A stretch of DNA of 64,000 nucleotides from assembly GCA_002914805.1 (NCBI GenBank), contig JXTB01000639.1, positions 69,560 through 133,559 of the forward strand. Reading direction: 5' to 3'. The number at the start of each line of letters is the position of its first letter. The first letter of the stretch is position 1. The notes under the pieces were generated by a model that was not told the origin of the DNA, ran no database searches, and saw only the letters and a program-made list of their open reading frames with translations. This document shows positions 13,020-24,810 of this stretch, one piece after another. This stretch comes from Parasponia andersonii (lineage: Eukaryota > Streptophyta > Magnoliopsida > Rosales > Cannabaceae). The translations under genes and the position numbers were made by a program.

Positions 13020-13170
13020 TTTGAAAAAATTGCAATAGTCGAAAAATCCTCGAAAATGCATCGAAATTTCAAATCGAAATGCAATAGTCGAAAAATCATC
13101 GAAAATGAATTAAAATGCATCTAAATATCATCGAAAACAGTGACGAATATCATCGAATTTCGACTCTGGT
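13020..13170. repeat. Internal cluster of TCGAAA-type repeats
   Basis: Multiple copies of (A)TCGAAA lie between the converging mudrA and Ulp1 genes, in the same orientation as the cluster near the right end (15960-16600). Similar repeats in the opposite orientation lie at 10105-10196 near the left end. Confidence 0.7.
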
Positions 13171-13329
13171 TAACAAGCTGAATTATATCTCATTCGTTTT
13201 GACTTCAATTTTTAACCTGAGTATGCACAGTAACATAATACATGCACAATACATCAGCTACTCTATCCCAAATAAAATTATTTACAAAAATAAGCAAAAC
13301 TAATAACTATACAAAAATTTATTATATAC

Positions 13330-15990
13330 CTATAGCTCTATATTTTGGTAGAATAAATCTACACATAATTTCTGTCTTGAATGTTGCATAACATCATCAA
13401 CAACGTTGGACAGTGGAATGTCGGCTAACAGACATTCCAAGTGTTTTATAACAAAAATGCCGCAATCTCCACTGCAAAGGCAAATAATTCTAGTTAGTGT
13501 CAAAATAACCAATTGAGAAATGTTTGTTAATATCCTTATATTATATTGAATTACCTCTTCGTTGTTTGTGGCACTACATTAGGAGGTAACCTTCTAACAT
13601 CAAAATCACGAGGTTTCGTCGTTGTAGTCAAATCAAGATCATCGCGATCAGCGACTCCTTTTACATTCAGCAGAAAGTATGGCAACATCTTCATCATTGG
13701 ACGCATGGCTTCCTCGACATGTGCATCATCATATAATGCTTAGTCAGAGTCATATACCGTGAGCATATGCGTAGGAAGATCTATCTGCACAAGAACCCAA
13801 TGATTTGAACCGATGTTTAAGGGATAGTAAACTTCGTCAACCTCCTCCCAGCCACGTTGAAAATTATCTGCATCTCGTTTAACATAGTTAGTAAGATGGT
13901 CATCCCACAAAAACTTTGCTTTATTGGAGGTTTTTTGGAATGCATCCCACCGACCATTCATGCATGCAATGTAGACTGTGTCTGCAAGGACGGCCTTCTT
14001 TCTATAAGTCTTTGGGAAAAGCCAAAGGCGTTCTCGTATCAACTGAAAAGTCATGTCAATATGCTGCAAATGGAGAGAATACAATAACTTTTAAGTGAAT
14101 ATAAAAAAGGATTTCAAAATGAAGAAAGAAAAATTTAATTATAAATCCAATTACCTCATCTGCAAGCCACTGCCAAGGAGTCTGCAGGTGGAAGAAGAAT
14201 CCAGTAGTAGCATCACCAGTGGGAAGCTGGATTGGTTTCTGGTTATCAATAAGTCCTGCAAGCCATCTACTAAATGTATCAAACTATTTATTTTCAATTT
14301 TCTGGAATGAGTTTGGTTTGCATGGATCATTAACCTTGAACTTCTTATTTGACAGATCAGTGTAGTCAATGAGTCTCTTAGATCGTTGGCCGACTCGTTT
14401 CTTCCTCCCAAACTTAACTGTAGCCACCTCAGCTAGTTGTAACTCTTTCACTCCCAGAGTTTGCTGCTCTTCAGGAGTGTGCTCTTTAGTAGGAGTCCTT
14501 ATGACAACATCTTTACCTGGCTGATATCCTTCAGGAAGGACATCCGATTGGGTGGCCTCAGATTCAGAACCAGTTGGCTGCCAATGTGCTTTGATTTCCT
14601 TTATCATCTTCAACAACCTATCAAGTTTATCATTGACAATCACCTGGTTCGCCTTCAGTCCAGTCTGGTTTGCCTTCAACTCAGCGATGTCAGTCTTCAA
14701 CTCAAGATAGAACTTATGTGAACAAGGCATGTCATTTAGTGGTTTCTCCTCTAATTTGTTTATGGGAGCGTCAAAGATGCCCACCTTCTCTGCTGCTCGC
14801 TTTGCTTCAGCTGCTTCCTTCTTGTTCTCGTACCTCAACATCAATTCCCTCTTCCTCAACTCTAGTACTGCTGAGGCTATCGTGTGGATCTTGATATATA
14901 TGTTCATAGAATTCTTTCTCAGCCTCCTGTGGATTCAATAACGCCTTTGTGACAAACTGCAAGATAGTTCAAAATAAAGTTCAATCAACTTATGAATTTA
15001 TAAAATTAATTATATAGAATAAAATTAATTTTCCGGACTTACTTTCTTAATCTTGAATACATCAATACAATCCATCATTGATGGTATTTTATTGCTTGTC
15101 CATGACAGCATCCTTAGGAATTTGATGCCAAGGTTCTCAGAAAATGTACCAGTAAGCTTGGGGATAGCCTCATAAGCCTAATACTGTAAAGTAATGCTAA
15201 ACTCATAGACTGTGTATTTAGCTTCCTTCTCCTTCTTATCTTTTTCATCTTCTGAAGGTAGTTTTCCCTCTGATGCATAATGTTCTTATTCAAACTAAGA
15301 AACGTTCTCTCGTAAGATCGTCTTCCCGATGGATAATTAAAAAAATCCTCCTCATTCTCCACAAAAGAGAGCATATCCATCAGAATCTTGGTGCTTGACT
15401 CCTATGCCATCAAGAGTCCATCTACCAAGTAGCACAACCTCAACTTTCATATGTCCTCCTTCTCCTCACAATTTAGAAATGCAGCTTCTAATTCACCGAA
15501 TCTTACATTAGCTTCATTATTCAGGTATGTCTCCTGAGCCTTATGCTACTAGACATAGATTTGTACTTCACAACGTCTAGATCTTTGCCAAAGTTTAACG
15601 CCATTATCAATGCAAACTCACTAAACCCGAATCTCAAGTTGCTATCTCCAAAAAACTGCAACTCCGCTGGGTTTTTGGATTTCACCTTCCTCAACAGTAA
15701 TTGGTGTATAAGTACTCCTAATACTTACATTAGAGGAGTAAGAAAAAACTACTTAAACGGATACTGCTTTGTCCTCTCTAACAAATCATATTTCTCAATT
15801 CTCTCCTTAATCTTCGACATCATCGTTGTTCCTTTTATAGTGACCCTTCCAGGAAAGTGTTCCCCAAAAGGTACAAGGAGCTTTGACTTTTGGTTCGGCA
15901 TAAGAGGAACAAAGCAATTTAGACAAAATTTTTACAAATTTAATATATATCAAAAGTATCTAAATTACGTCGAAATATAGTTGAAACGCA
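13330..15990 (-). pseudogene. Transposon-borne Ulp1-like cysteine protease with DUF1985 region
   Basis: Read on the minus strand, the gene starts near 15990 with a DUF1985-like region (LRFGFSEFALIMALN near 15610; YEFSIT...AYEAIPKL near 15170-15200). A lysine/glutamate-rich coiled-coil region follows (14907-14290), then the protease domain (14080-13330). The C48 catalytic set is visible: His in SNHW (about 13800), Asp in VYDSD (about 13745), Gln in VPQTTKR (about 13560) and Cys in GDCGIF (about 13465). Introns are suggested by GAG|GTAATT near 14155 and AGAG|GTAATT near 13550, and by an acceptor just before 13470. A TAA directly follows YDSD at 13740, and further stops lie upstream. Ulp1 enzymes remove SUMO; the role of captured copies in MULEs is not settled. 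Exon borders are approximate. Confidence 0.75.
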
Positions 15991-16600
15991 TCGAAATACG
16001 TCGAAAAGTGATCGAAATTTCGTTCATTTTGATTTCAACAAGATTTCGATTGTCATTGAAAAATCTTACAGAAACTATCTCAAATGAGAACAAATAGCCA
16101 GGAGGTCGAAATTGTCCATCGAAAATCATCGAAAAACAGAGCGCGTCGAAATGGAATCGAAAATTAATCGAAAACAGTCGAAAAAAGATTAACTACTAGC
16201 TACTAGAAAAGGTCATCGAACTATCATCAAAAAACAGTCGAATTAACATCGAAAATTTAGAGCAGCCTTATTTTTTATTTTAAAATGTCATCGAAAATGT
16301 ATCGAAATTTCAGTTTTATTCATCGAAACCTCATCGAAATAAAATCGAAACACAGTCGAAATAACATCGAAAGTTTATTTTACCTATTTTAAAATATCAT
16401 TGAAAAGGTATCGAAATTTCGACTCTGTAAATCGAAACACAGTCGAAATACCATCGAAAACACGTCGAAATACTATCGAAAATACGTCAAATTTCACGTG
16501 ATTTTCCGGTACTATTTTCAGTACTCATCGAAATTTTAACGAAATTAGTCGAAAATGCATAAAAAAAATGTCGAAATGAAGTCAAAAATTTCTAAATCAT
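15955..16600. repeat. Right subterminal TCGAAA repeat cluster
   Basis: Some 640 bp packed with TCGAAA, ATCGAAAT and GTCGAAA words at irregular spacing. Subterminal short repeats of this kind often serve as transposase-binding sites in plant DNA transposons; that role is inferred here. Confidence 0.75.
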
Positions 16601-16897
16601 CTTCTGCTACAAATTGCCCTAAATTCAAAAAAAATAAAACCCTCAAATCATATTTTGCTTACCTTCTTTTGGGAACTCATTTTTCTCAACGTAATCCTAA
16701 ACAGTGAGAGAGATTTACGATAGACGGCACGACGAGTTTTCGTCTTCCTCGGTTTACGGCACGACGGGTTCTTGGCTCTTCTGATAAGGAGACGAAAGAG
16801 AGAGTTGGAGAGCGAGAGAAATGAGGAGTTTCTGAAGAAAGTACGACGGATACTTCTTTGAAAGTGAGACATATTTTCTGGTATTAGTAAGAGTATT

Positions 16898-16989
16898 TTT
16901 GTCCGCAAACATATTTTTTAAATATTTTTTAACTTGTGCATATGGGGCCAAAATAAAGGTATTAGGGAGCATATTTAACCTAATTTCTC
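16898..16989 (-). repeat. Right terminal inverted repeat of the MULE
   Basis: Reverse complement of the left end, perfect over the outermost 21 bases and then imperfect. It ends at ...CCTAATTTCTC. Confidence 0.8.
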
Positions 16990-17258
16990 TTTTTATTTTG
17001 GGTTTCTCATCAGTGGGTTATGTGTTTAGTTTCAGAGAAAAGTAAATGAGTTTTACAACCAACGTTAGCAAAGTAAGAGCTTTGCTTCTTGTTGAAGACG
17101 CTTACTGCAATTTTGGACGCTTTAGTACCAAAGGTATTAATCAATGGTCATAAACCTAGCTGTCGTATCATATATATGTATATATCTATATACATCAGAA
17201 ACATAATCAAGTTTCGAATGCGTATACTATACATTGTTGCTCTCTTGAGCTTTTGGCT

Positions 17259-17500
17259 ATGGCGGTTGAGGTGGAGAAGGAGGTGAAGAAGAGTAATGAG
17301 GTTTTTGATTCAAAGGCAGTGTCCTCTCTGGTCAACACGCTGAGACAGAGCTTCGCTTCTGGTAAGACTCGGAGCTATGAATGGAGAGTCTCGCTGTTGA
17401 AGAGCGTGGCCAAGCTGGTCAATGATCGCAAGTGAGATATCGTCGACGCTCTTCGCTCCGATCTCTCAAAACCCAAACTCGAATCTGTCGTCTATGAGGT
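17259..17500 (+). pseudogene. ALDH3-type aldehyde dehydrogenase, first-exon fragment
   Basis: The ATG at 17259 opens a frame with the features of plant ALDH3-family N-termini: SLVNTLRQSFASGKT, YEWRV and, after a stop, DIVDALRSDLSKPKLES and VVYE. A TGA at 17433-17435 stands where the family has a Glu-type residue. Reading on in the same frame restores homology up to VVYE, followed by GAG|GTCCAC, the expected splice donor. I find no downstream exon with the NAD-binding, catalytic Cys or Glu motifs before 20700. Intact members oxidise aldehydes to acids with NAD(P)+. This is a truncated relic, about 270 bp from the right end of the MULE. Confidence 0.75.
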
Positions 17501-18479
17501 CCACCGTATCTTTAATAAGTTTATTATATACTAAAAATAATTTTAATTTTTTGAAAATTAAAAATTCCAGATTCGTTGCCAATGAATTGGTGTTCAGTTT
17601 AGAATTTGCAGTGATGTTAAATATGTCGGTGGTTGATATTTACATGTTTGATTAATTGATTGAGCAAACTGAATGATTATAAAGACTGAGATATTCTCCG
17701 TGTAGTTGGATACTTCTAATCAAACAGATTTAGAGTCCAACTCATGTGGCTTTGTGATACTTTGATGTAATGATTTTGTTCTCTTTGGGATTTTTTTTTC
17801 GGGGTTTTTTTTTTTTAATTTTTTTGCATATTAAATTGTGGGTCTTATAGGATGAGGCATTATTGTGGAACTTTGAATTGATCGTGGGAGAAGTCATGTA
17901 TCATTTGGTGATAAGAACCCAGAATTTAATAAAATGCCATATGGGGTTTTTGATGGTGAAGTATAAATCACCTGTTCGGTTCATGTCATATACCCATTGA
18001 TTAGAAAATGTGTTATTACCCTGTCAGTTCAAATGGTTAGCAATCATTTTTATGGGCAAAAGCCTTGCAAATTTTGTGAATATTGAGTTTCTGGTATATA
18101 TACTAGTTAATGGTGTTACAACAATTGACAATCTCTCAATGCCATGAACGTCTATAGAATTATTGTAATGTGCAACAGATTTTTCAGTTCCTAAAATGCA
18201 AAAGCCCTTGGTAGCAGATCCATCATCTATCGGTTTAAACTTAAGACTTCTTTATATTTAGTTTTGTTCTATGGATCTATAATTTTACAAGCGGCAAAGG
18301 GGTTAAGTTTTCTAGAATGGTTTACGAATTATGGCTAATACTTTAAAAAATGACTTGTTTGTGTGTTTCTTAAAAATGACAGTTTTAGGATTGCCAAAAA
18401 CATCGTGACCGATGAGTTTTTGAGATTCCTAAAATTATTATTTTTAGAAAAATACAAAAAAAAAGAAAAATATTTTGGC
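17501..18479. other. Intron-like or intergenic DNA
   Basis: T-rich sequence that could be the decayed first intron of the ALDH3-like gene. No exon, transposon or RNA gene is recognised. Confidence 0.4.
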
Positions 18480-19745
18480 TCAAATTAGTTCTATCAATGC
18501 CATTACCTCTCTGCCTAAATGGGCCCATTACGAGCAAAGGTATTTGCCAGTCTATTGTATCTATAGTATCGTTTTACTTTGATTTGACTAGACTGACCGA
18601 CTCAAGAAGATACAATTTATACTAAGGTCAAAGAATAGGCTAAATGAATTAATCATCGTGTATAGCCCATTGTCCTTTACTAGCCCGGCCCAGTGATGAT
18701 AGAATTATGTGTATTTTCACTTTATTTTGTATATTTCATACACTTCAAATAAAATTTTAGCTTTGAACAATATATAACAATGTTATACTTTTGTATATAG
18801 TCACTTCCTTTGTCTCAATATAGTCAACGATATTGAATTAATTAAATTTATAATTAATTAGTGCATAATCATTCATTTATGTCTAATTTGATAATAAGTC
18901 AATAGTTTTGTGTTATTTAAATACTATACTTAAACTATTTTTCATATTATGATTAGTGATATTAGATTAAATTAAATTTTTACTTAATTTGATAAAACTC
19001 CTCCATTTTTTTAATATTTAGATATGAGACAATATGAAATAGTATTTCCAAGTACTTTAGTAATTTACTTTGTCACATCATAATCAATAATATTAAAATA
19101 ATTAAAATTTTTCAATAGTTAGTGCAAACTTACTTATTTTGTTTCTAATTTAATCATGATTCTATATGTAATAATAGTATTATAGTAAGTACTGTAGTCA
19201 CTTAGTGAAATTATGCTAAGTGATGATAGATTAATGCGAATTATCATATAATTTAGCAAAATTAATCTACTTTCTGTTATATTTAAGCATGGGCACGAGA
19301 TAAATATGTATTAGTATTATACTAAATACTCTAGTAAATTAGTTTGCCATAATATACTAAAATATATTTAATTAATTACATTTTTTTCCTTAATTAGTGC
19401 AAGGTACTTTAATTTAAAACTAATGGAATAATTTGTAAGTGTTATAAGTACTCTAGTCATTTCTCATTAATTAGTGCAAAATTTAAAACTAATTTAATCA
19501 TAAGACAATTTATAAAAGTGTTATACTAAGTACTCTAGTCACATACCTTATCATAGTATACTCATATGTATTAAATTAATTTCTTTTCTCATTAATTAGT
19601 GTAAAATCATTTAATTTAAATTAATTTAGCTACAAGATAATACGTAAAGAGTATTATACTAAGTATTAAAATAACTTATTTTGTCTTATTATACTCAAAG
19701 AGATTAAATTAATTATATTTCTCACTGAGGAAATATTTGATATTG
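18480..19745. repeat. AT-rich degenerate repeat, copy A
   Basis: Begins with a moderately complex head (GGGCCCATTACGAGC..., then CTCAAGAAGATAC..., then TAGCCCATTGTCCTTTA). Successive diverged blocks follow, sharing words such as TACTAAGTACTCTAGTCAC, TTGTCACATTATACTCAAAG and TTAGTGCAAAATCATTCATTT. The same order recurs at 20590-20710 plus 27243-29100. No protein is encoded. Nature unknown; possibly a large non-coding transposon or a decayed satellite-like array. Confidence 0.6.
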
Positions 19746-19870
19746 TTAAACAAGAAAAAATTTATATTATTTTAGTTAATTTTTTTATTATTCAAATTAT
19801 ACCTATCTTCATAAGTTTAAGATCATTAATTTATTATATTATACAGAATAATTTGGTTTATGATTTTCTA

Positions 19871-19921
<51 letters not shown>

Positions 19922-20589
19922 TATTAAGTAATTTTTGGTACTGAAGCTACAATTGAATTGCCATTTTTTAAAATATTTATTTTAAAGAATATAAAAAAAT
20001 TAATTAGTCTATATTGCACGACTCTATTTTAGTATGTATATATAAGATATGTACTACATCTTAAATTATTATTTAGTTTTTTTAGAGAAAATTAGATATT
20101 GTACAATATTTTAAGAAAAAATTGAAAAATACGGTGATTAGTGTGTTTTTAAGGTGCAGTGCATTTTTTATTATAAAAATACTGGTTTTTTAAAAAATAT
20201 TTAGAAAAATATATTTTTAAAATAGTAACTAGCAACCACTTTCTATAAAATGGTAACTAGTAACCAAAGGTATTTATAATTGATGTATAACTGGTAACCA
20301 GTAATCAGTAACCAGTTTTCAGAAACTGGTAACCAATAACCATTTTAAAAATATTTTCTTTTTTTTTAAGTCATATTTTTCTAATAAAAACTGTGTAAAA
20401 ATTTGAAAAAATATGACTTCCATATTTTTGTAAGTTTTTTGGGTTTTTATGAGTAAAAGTGTTAAAAACCCCTTTTTTTTTATGTAACAGTTAAAGTTCT
20501 TTATATTACTAATATTATGAGGATTATTATAATGTTGCTACATCATAAATAAAATCATTTATAATGCCATTGTTAAAACTAGTGTCTCA
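19746..20589. other. AT-rich spacer with microsatellite and hairpin
   Basis: A (TA)n run lies at about 19871-19919. Segment 20211-20355 is an imperfect inverted repeat: ATATTTTTAAAATrGT at one end is matched by ACCATTTTAAAAATAT at the other. Between them are several GTAACyAG/CTGGTTAC words. No gene. Confidence 0.45.
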
Positions 20590-20710
20590 GATATATTAGA
20601 AATGAGAGCAAGCCCATTCATTTTTTGCTAAATAAGGTCATTGTGAGCACGAATTCTTACCAACCCAACCCATCATTTTACTTAGGTTGGGCTAAACTAA
20701 CCTAAGAAGA
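20590..20710. repeat. AT-rich degenerate repeat, copy B (left piece)
   Basis: Matches the head of copy A (GCAAGCCCATTC...CCTAAGAAGA compared with 18510-18610). It is interrupted at 20711 by the gypsy element; its last five bases GAAGA are the target duplication. Confidence 0.6.
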
Positions 20711-21522
20711 TGATATAAACCCCGCCAACTTATGACGAAACCCGAAACAAGGATAATGCCTAGGACCGTTCTACAATCAGATTTGGATGGAAAACCTTGA
20801 CCCAACACCTATAAAGAGATGTGAACCTTAGTATAAAGGAAGATGCCATAATCAATGATGGAAAACTCGATTAATAAGTCAAGGGATGAACGCCACAGAG
20901 AAATCTGATAAGTTCGAATAAGTTCTCAAAGTACTAAAGAGAAATTACTCTCATATTTTAATGAATTGTCATATGATCTTATTGAATGAAAAGTGTAAAT
21001 TATATAGGAGTAAGCCACAATATTTTAATTCTAAAAAGACCCTAAAATGCCCAAGGTAACTTACCCAAACCAGAAAACGAAAGTTAGAAACTATCCGTCT
21101 AATAACTACCTAAATTCGGCTTCAATTAAAGGGTATCAATCTAATTTTATTCCCTTAATTTTCAGCCTATTACACGCCACTAAACAAATAGAAATAAGCA
21201 AGTAAATCATTTTGGGTAACTATCAATTTGCACCTAAGATAACAAAAATAGGAATGTAAACTATAACTTGGTGTCCAAGTCTTTACAAATCAGATTTCTA
21301 TGCGCCAATTAACTTTCTTGTACTTGAATTAAGCTTGTTATGGGCTTAGAAATCCATTCATCTCCATCAATAGGCCTCCATATACATGCCTGAGCCCTAA
21401 TGTCTTGAATCAGCCCACTTAATGCATTTTTGAATATCTTTGCACGTGCTCTTGTAAGTGGATTAATGGGAACTTGAATAGGATCCGCACTCCATGCATT
21501 CGTGCTTGTCATGTCCTTATTA
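20711..21522 (-). repeat. 3' LTR of the gypsy element
   Basis: Pairs with 26433-27242. In element orientation it begins at the polypurine tract and contains the last part of the pol frame through its stop at 21309-21311. Its internal edge reads TATTA where the partner has TATCA. Confidence 0.9.
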
Positions 21523-24415
21523 TTTCCCTTCTCTTGAAAAGGATTTGTCCTCAAATCAAGTTCATCACCTGTAACAAAAGGACTCAAATCAGAAACATTG
21601 AAAGTTGCACTGACATTATACTCACCAGGCAAGTCAAGCTTATATGCATTGTCGTTGATCCATTCCAAAACTTGGAAAGGCCCATCTCCTCTAGGTTGCA
21701 GTTTGGATTTTCTTTGAGTCGGAAACCGCTCCTTTCGTATGTGCAAACAAACCCAATCACCAAGTTCAAAGACCACCTGTTGTCGGCCTTTATTTGCTTG
21801 CTTGGCATATTGCTCCATTCGTCGTTCGATGTTGACCTTTGCTTTCTCATGAATCTGCTTTACAAGTTCAGCTTTTCTTTTCCCATCTAAATTCACACGC
21901 TTAGACAAAGGTAATGGTGATAAATCCAAAGGAGTTAAAGGATTAAAACCATAAACAATTTTAAATAGTGAAAATTTAGTAGCAAAATGAACAAAAAAAT
22001 TATAAGCAAACTCAACATGCAGTAAACACTTCTCCCAAGTTTTGATATTCTTTTTAATAATAGTCCTCAACAAAGTAGACAAAGTCTTATTCACTACTTC
22101 AGTTTGACCATCGGTTTGAGGATGACAAGTAGTAGAAAACGACAACTTAGTTCCTAACTTAGCCCATAAAGTCTTCCAGAAGTAACTCAAAAACTTAGCA
22201 TCTCTATCAGAAATAATTGTTCTAGGCATGTCATGCAATCTTATAATCTCTCTAAAGATTAAATCAGCAACATGGGAGGCATCATCAGTTTTGTGACATA
22301 GAATAAAATGTGCCATCTTAGAAAATCTATCCACCACCACAAAAATTGAATCTCTACCCCATTTAGACCTAGGCAAACCTAACACAAAGTCCATCGAAAT
22401 ATCAATCCAAAGCTCACTAGGAATGGGTAGTAGGGTGTATAAACCATGGGGTTGCACTCGGGATTTTGGTTGCCTACACGTGACACATCTACCACAAATC
22501 CTCTCAACATCTCGTTTCATGTATGGCCAATAGAATTGTTCCTATAAAATAGCTAAAGTCTTCGCAACTCCAAAATGTCCCATTAAACCTCTCCTATGTG
22601 ACTCTCTCACTAGCAAATCTCGCACAGAACAATTTGGTATGCACAATTTATTTTCTCGAAACAAGAAATCCTCATGCCTAAAGTACTTACCATTGGCTAT
22701 CTTTTCACAAGATACATACTCTTCACTAAAGTCATGATCTAAAAGATATAATTCTTTAATATGCTCAAAACCAAGTATTTTAGCATCAAGAGTAGAAAGT
22801 AATACGTACCTGGGAGAAAGTGCATCTACGACAACGTTTTCCTTATCTTGTTTGTATCAAATAACGTACGGAAACGTCTCAATGAACTCAACCCATCGGG
22901 CATATCTCTTGCTCAGCTTATGTTGGCCTCTCAGATGCTTCAAAGACTCATGATCTGTATGGATCACGAATTCTTTAGGCCATAGGTAGTGCTGCCAGGT
23001 CTCCAAAGCCCTAACCAATGCATACAACTCCTTGTCATAAGTCGGATAGTTTAAGGCTGTCCCACTTAATTTCTCACTAAAGTAAGTAATTGGTTGTCCC
23101 TCCTGCATTAAAACTGTACCTATACCAATACCTGAAGCATCACATTCAATTTCAAATGTTTTATTAAAGTTAGGCAAAGACAATAAAGGGGCGTTGGTCA
23201 GTTTTTGCTTGATCACTTGAAACGCCTTCTCCTGTTCATCTCCCCACTTGAAACCAACGTTCTTTTTGAGTACTTCGGTAATTGGCGCGGTCAATGTGCT
23301 AAAGTCTTTCACAAACTGCCGGTAAAAACTAGCAAGTCCATGAAAACTTCTCACATTCCCTATAGTCGTGGGACTCAGCCACTCTTGGATTGCACGTACC
23401 TTCTCCTCATCAACCTGTATACCATGTGCACTCACAACAAATCCTAGAAACACAAGTTTATCGGTGCAAAAGGTACACTTCTTCAGATTAGCAAACAATT
23501 GTTCTTTTCTAAGTACATCTAAAACAGATTTCAAATGTACTACTTGTTCGTCCAAGTTTTTGCTATAAACCAGAATATCATCAAAATAAATAACTACGAA
23601 CTTTCCAATAAAAGTACGTAAAACATGGTTTATTAATCTTATGAAAGTGCTAGGAGTATTAGTTAATCCAAAAGGCATAACTAACCATTCATATAAACCA
23701 TTTTTTTTTTTTAACGCAGTTTTCCATTCATCACCCTCTTTCATTCGGATTTGGTGATATCCACTTTTCAAATCAATTTTAAAAAAGATACAAGAATCAT
23801 GTAATTCATCCAGCATATCATCTAAGCGAGGACTAGAATGACGATACTTTACCGTTATATTGTTGATCACGTGGTAATCAACACACATTCGCCATGATCC
23901 ATCCTTCTTAGGAACCAAAATTACCAGAACTGTACATGGACTCATGCTTTCTCTAATGTACCCCTTTTCCATCAACTCACTAACCTGCTATTGAAGCTCC
24001 TTTATCTCCTCGGGGTTACTCCTGTAGGCCGGTCGGTTTGGAATAAAAGCGCCAGGTACAAAATCAATTCGATGTTCTATTCCCCTAAGTGGAGGCAAAC
24101 CATGCGACACCTCATCGGGAAAGACATCCTCAAATTCCTGCAACAGAAAAACAACAGAACTATGCAAAACAGGGTCAAGATCGTTAGTGTTTAAAAACGC
24201 CTCCTTGTACAAGAGTACAATTATTGGCTTGTTCAAAAACATCGCTCTCTTAATTTCTTTAGCTTTTGCATAAAAATTGTTTTGTTTTCTCTCTATTTTT
24301 CTCGCAATGACCAAATCTACAATTGTCTTTTCTCTCTTTTTTTCTTCGGCCTCTCTCTCTTTTTCACTCTTTCTCTTTTGATCACTCTCTTTTTGTAACC
24401 TCACTTGATCTTCAT
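21309..24415 (-). pseudogene. pol of the gypsy element (RT, RNase H, integrase)
   Basis: One frame carries the whole polyprotein with three in-frame stops: TAG near 23985 (after IKELQ), TGA near 22857 (after FPYVI) and TAG near 22542 (before [11 protein letters not shown]). Reverse transcriptase (about 23975-23330) has the [14 protein letters not shown] and [11 protein letters not shown] motifs with both catalytic Asp. RNase H follows ([13 protein letters not shown] near 23150, then [18 protein letters not shown]). Integrase has the CGRCVTC half of its zinc finger and the core SMDFVLGLP / SDRDAKF / GQTEVVNK with D, D and E. The C-terminus runs through the polypurine tract into the LTR. A highly charged K/E-rich stretch lies just after the gap (24415-24290). 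Confidence 0.9.
21523..21537 (-). other. Polypurine tract
   Basis: The minus-strand purine run AAGAGAAGGGAAA directly precedes the 3' LTR. It is also coding: the pol frame reads [12 protein letters not shown] across it. Confidence 0.75.
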
Positions 24416-24810
24416 NNNNNNNNNNNNNNNNNNNNNNNNNNNNNNNNNNNNNNNNNNNNNNNNNNNNNNNNNNNNNNNNNNNNNNNNNNNNNNNNNNNNN
24501 NNNNNNNNNNNNNNNNNNNNNNNNNNNNNNNNNNNNNNNNNNNNNNNNNNNNNNNNNNNNNNNNNNNNNNNNNNNNNNNNNNNNNNNNNNNNNNNNNNNN
24601 NNNNNNNNNNNNNNNNNNNNNNNNNNNNNNNNNNNNNNNNNNNNNNNNNNNNNNNNNNNNNNNNNNNNNNNNNNNNNNNNNNNNNNNNNNNNNNNNNNNN
24701 NNNNNNNNNNNNNNNNNNNNNNNNNNNNNNNNNNNNNNNNNNNNNNNNNNNNNNNNNNNNNNNNNNNNNNNNNNNNNNNNNNNNNNNNNNNNNNNNNNNN
24801 NNNNNNNNNN
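24416..24810. other. Assembly gap of 395 N
   Basis: Run of N between gag and pol of the gypsy element. It hides the gag C-terminus and probably the protease. Confidence 0.95.

Larger units (their letters stand above)
9606..16989 (+). mobile_element. Mutator-like element (MULE) with mudrA and a Ulp1-type gene
   Basis: The left end GAGAAATTAGGTTAAATATG is matched exactly by the reverse complement of the right end. Similarity continues imperfectly for about 90 bp (shared TATTTTGGCmCATATGC block). The flanking nonamers TATTTCTTT and TTTTTATTT agree at 7 of 9 bases, a possible decayed 9-bp target duplication. Inside are a plus-strand mudrA pseudogene, a minus-strand DUF1985/Ulp1 gene and clusters of TCGAAA-type short repeats near both ends and in the middle. 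MULEs that carry ULP-like genes are known from Arabidopsis, rice and melon. Frameshifts and stops make this copy non-autonomous. It includes a 775-bp gap. Confidence 0.85.
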
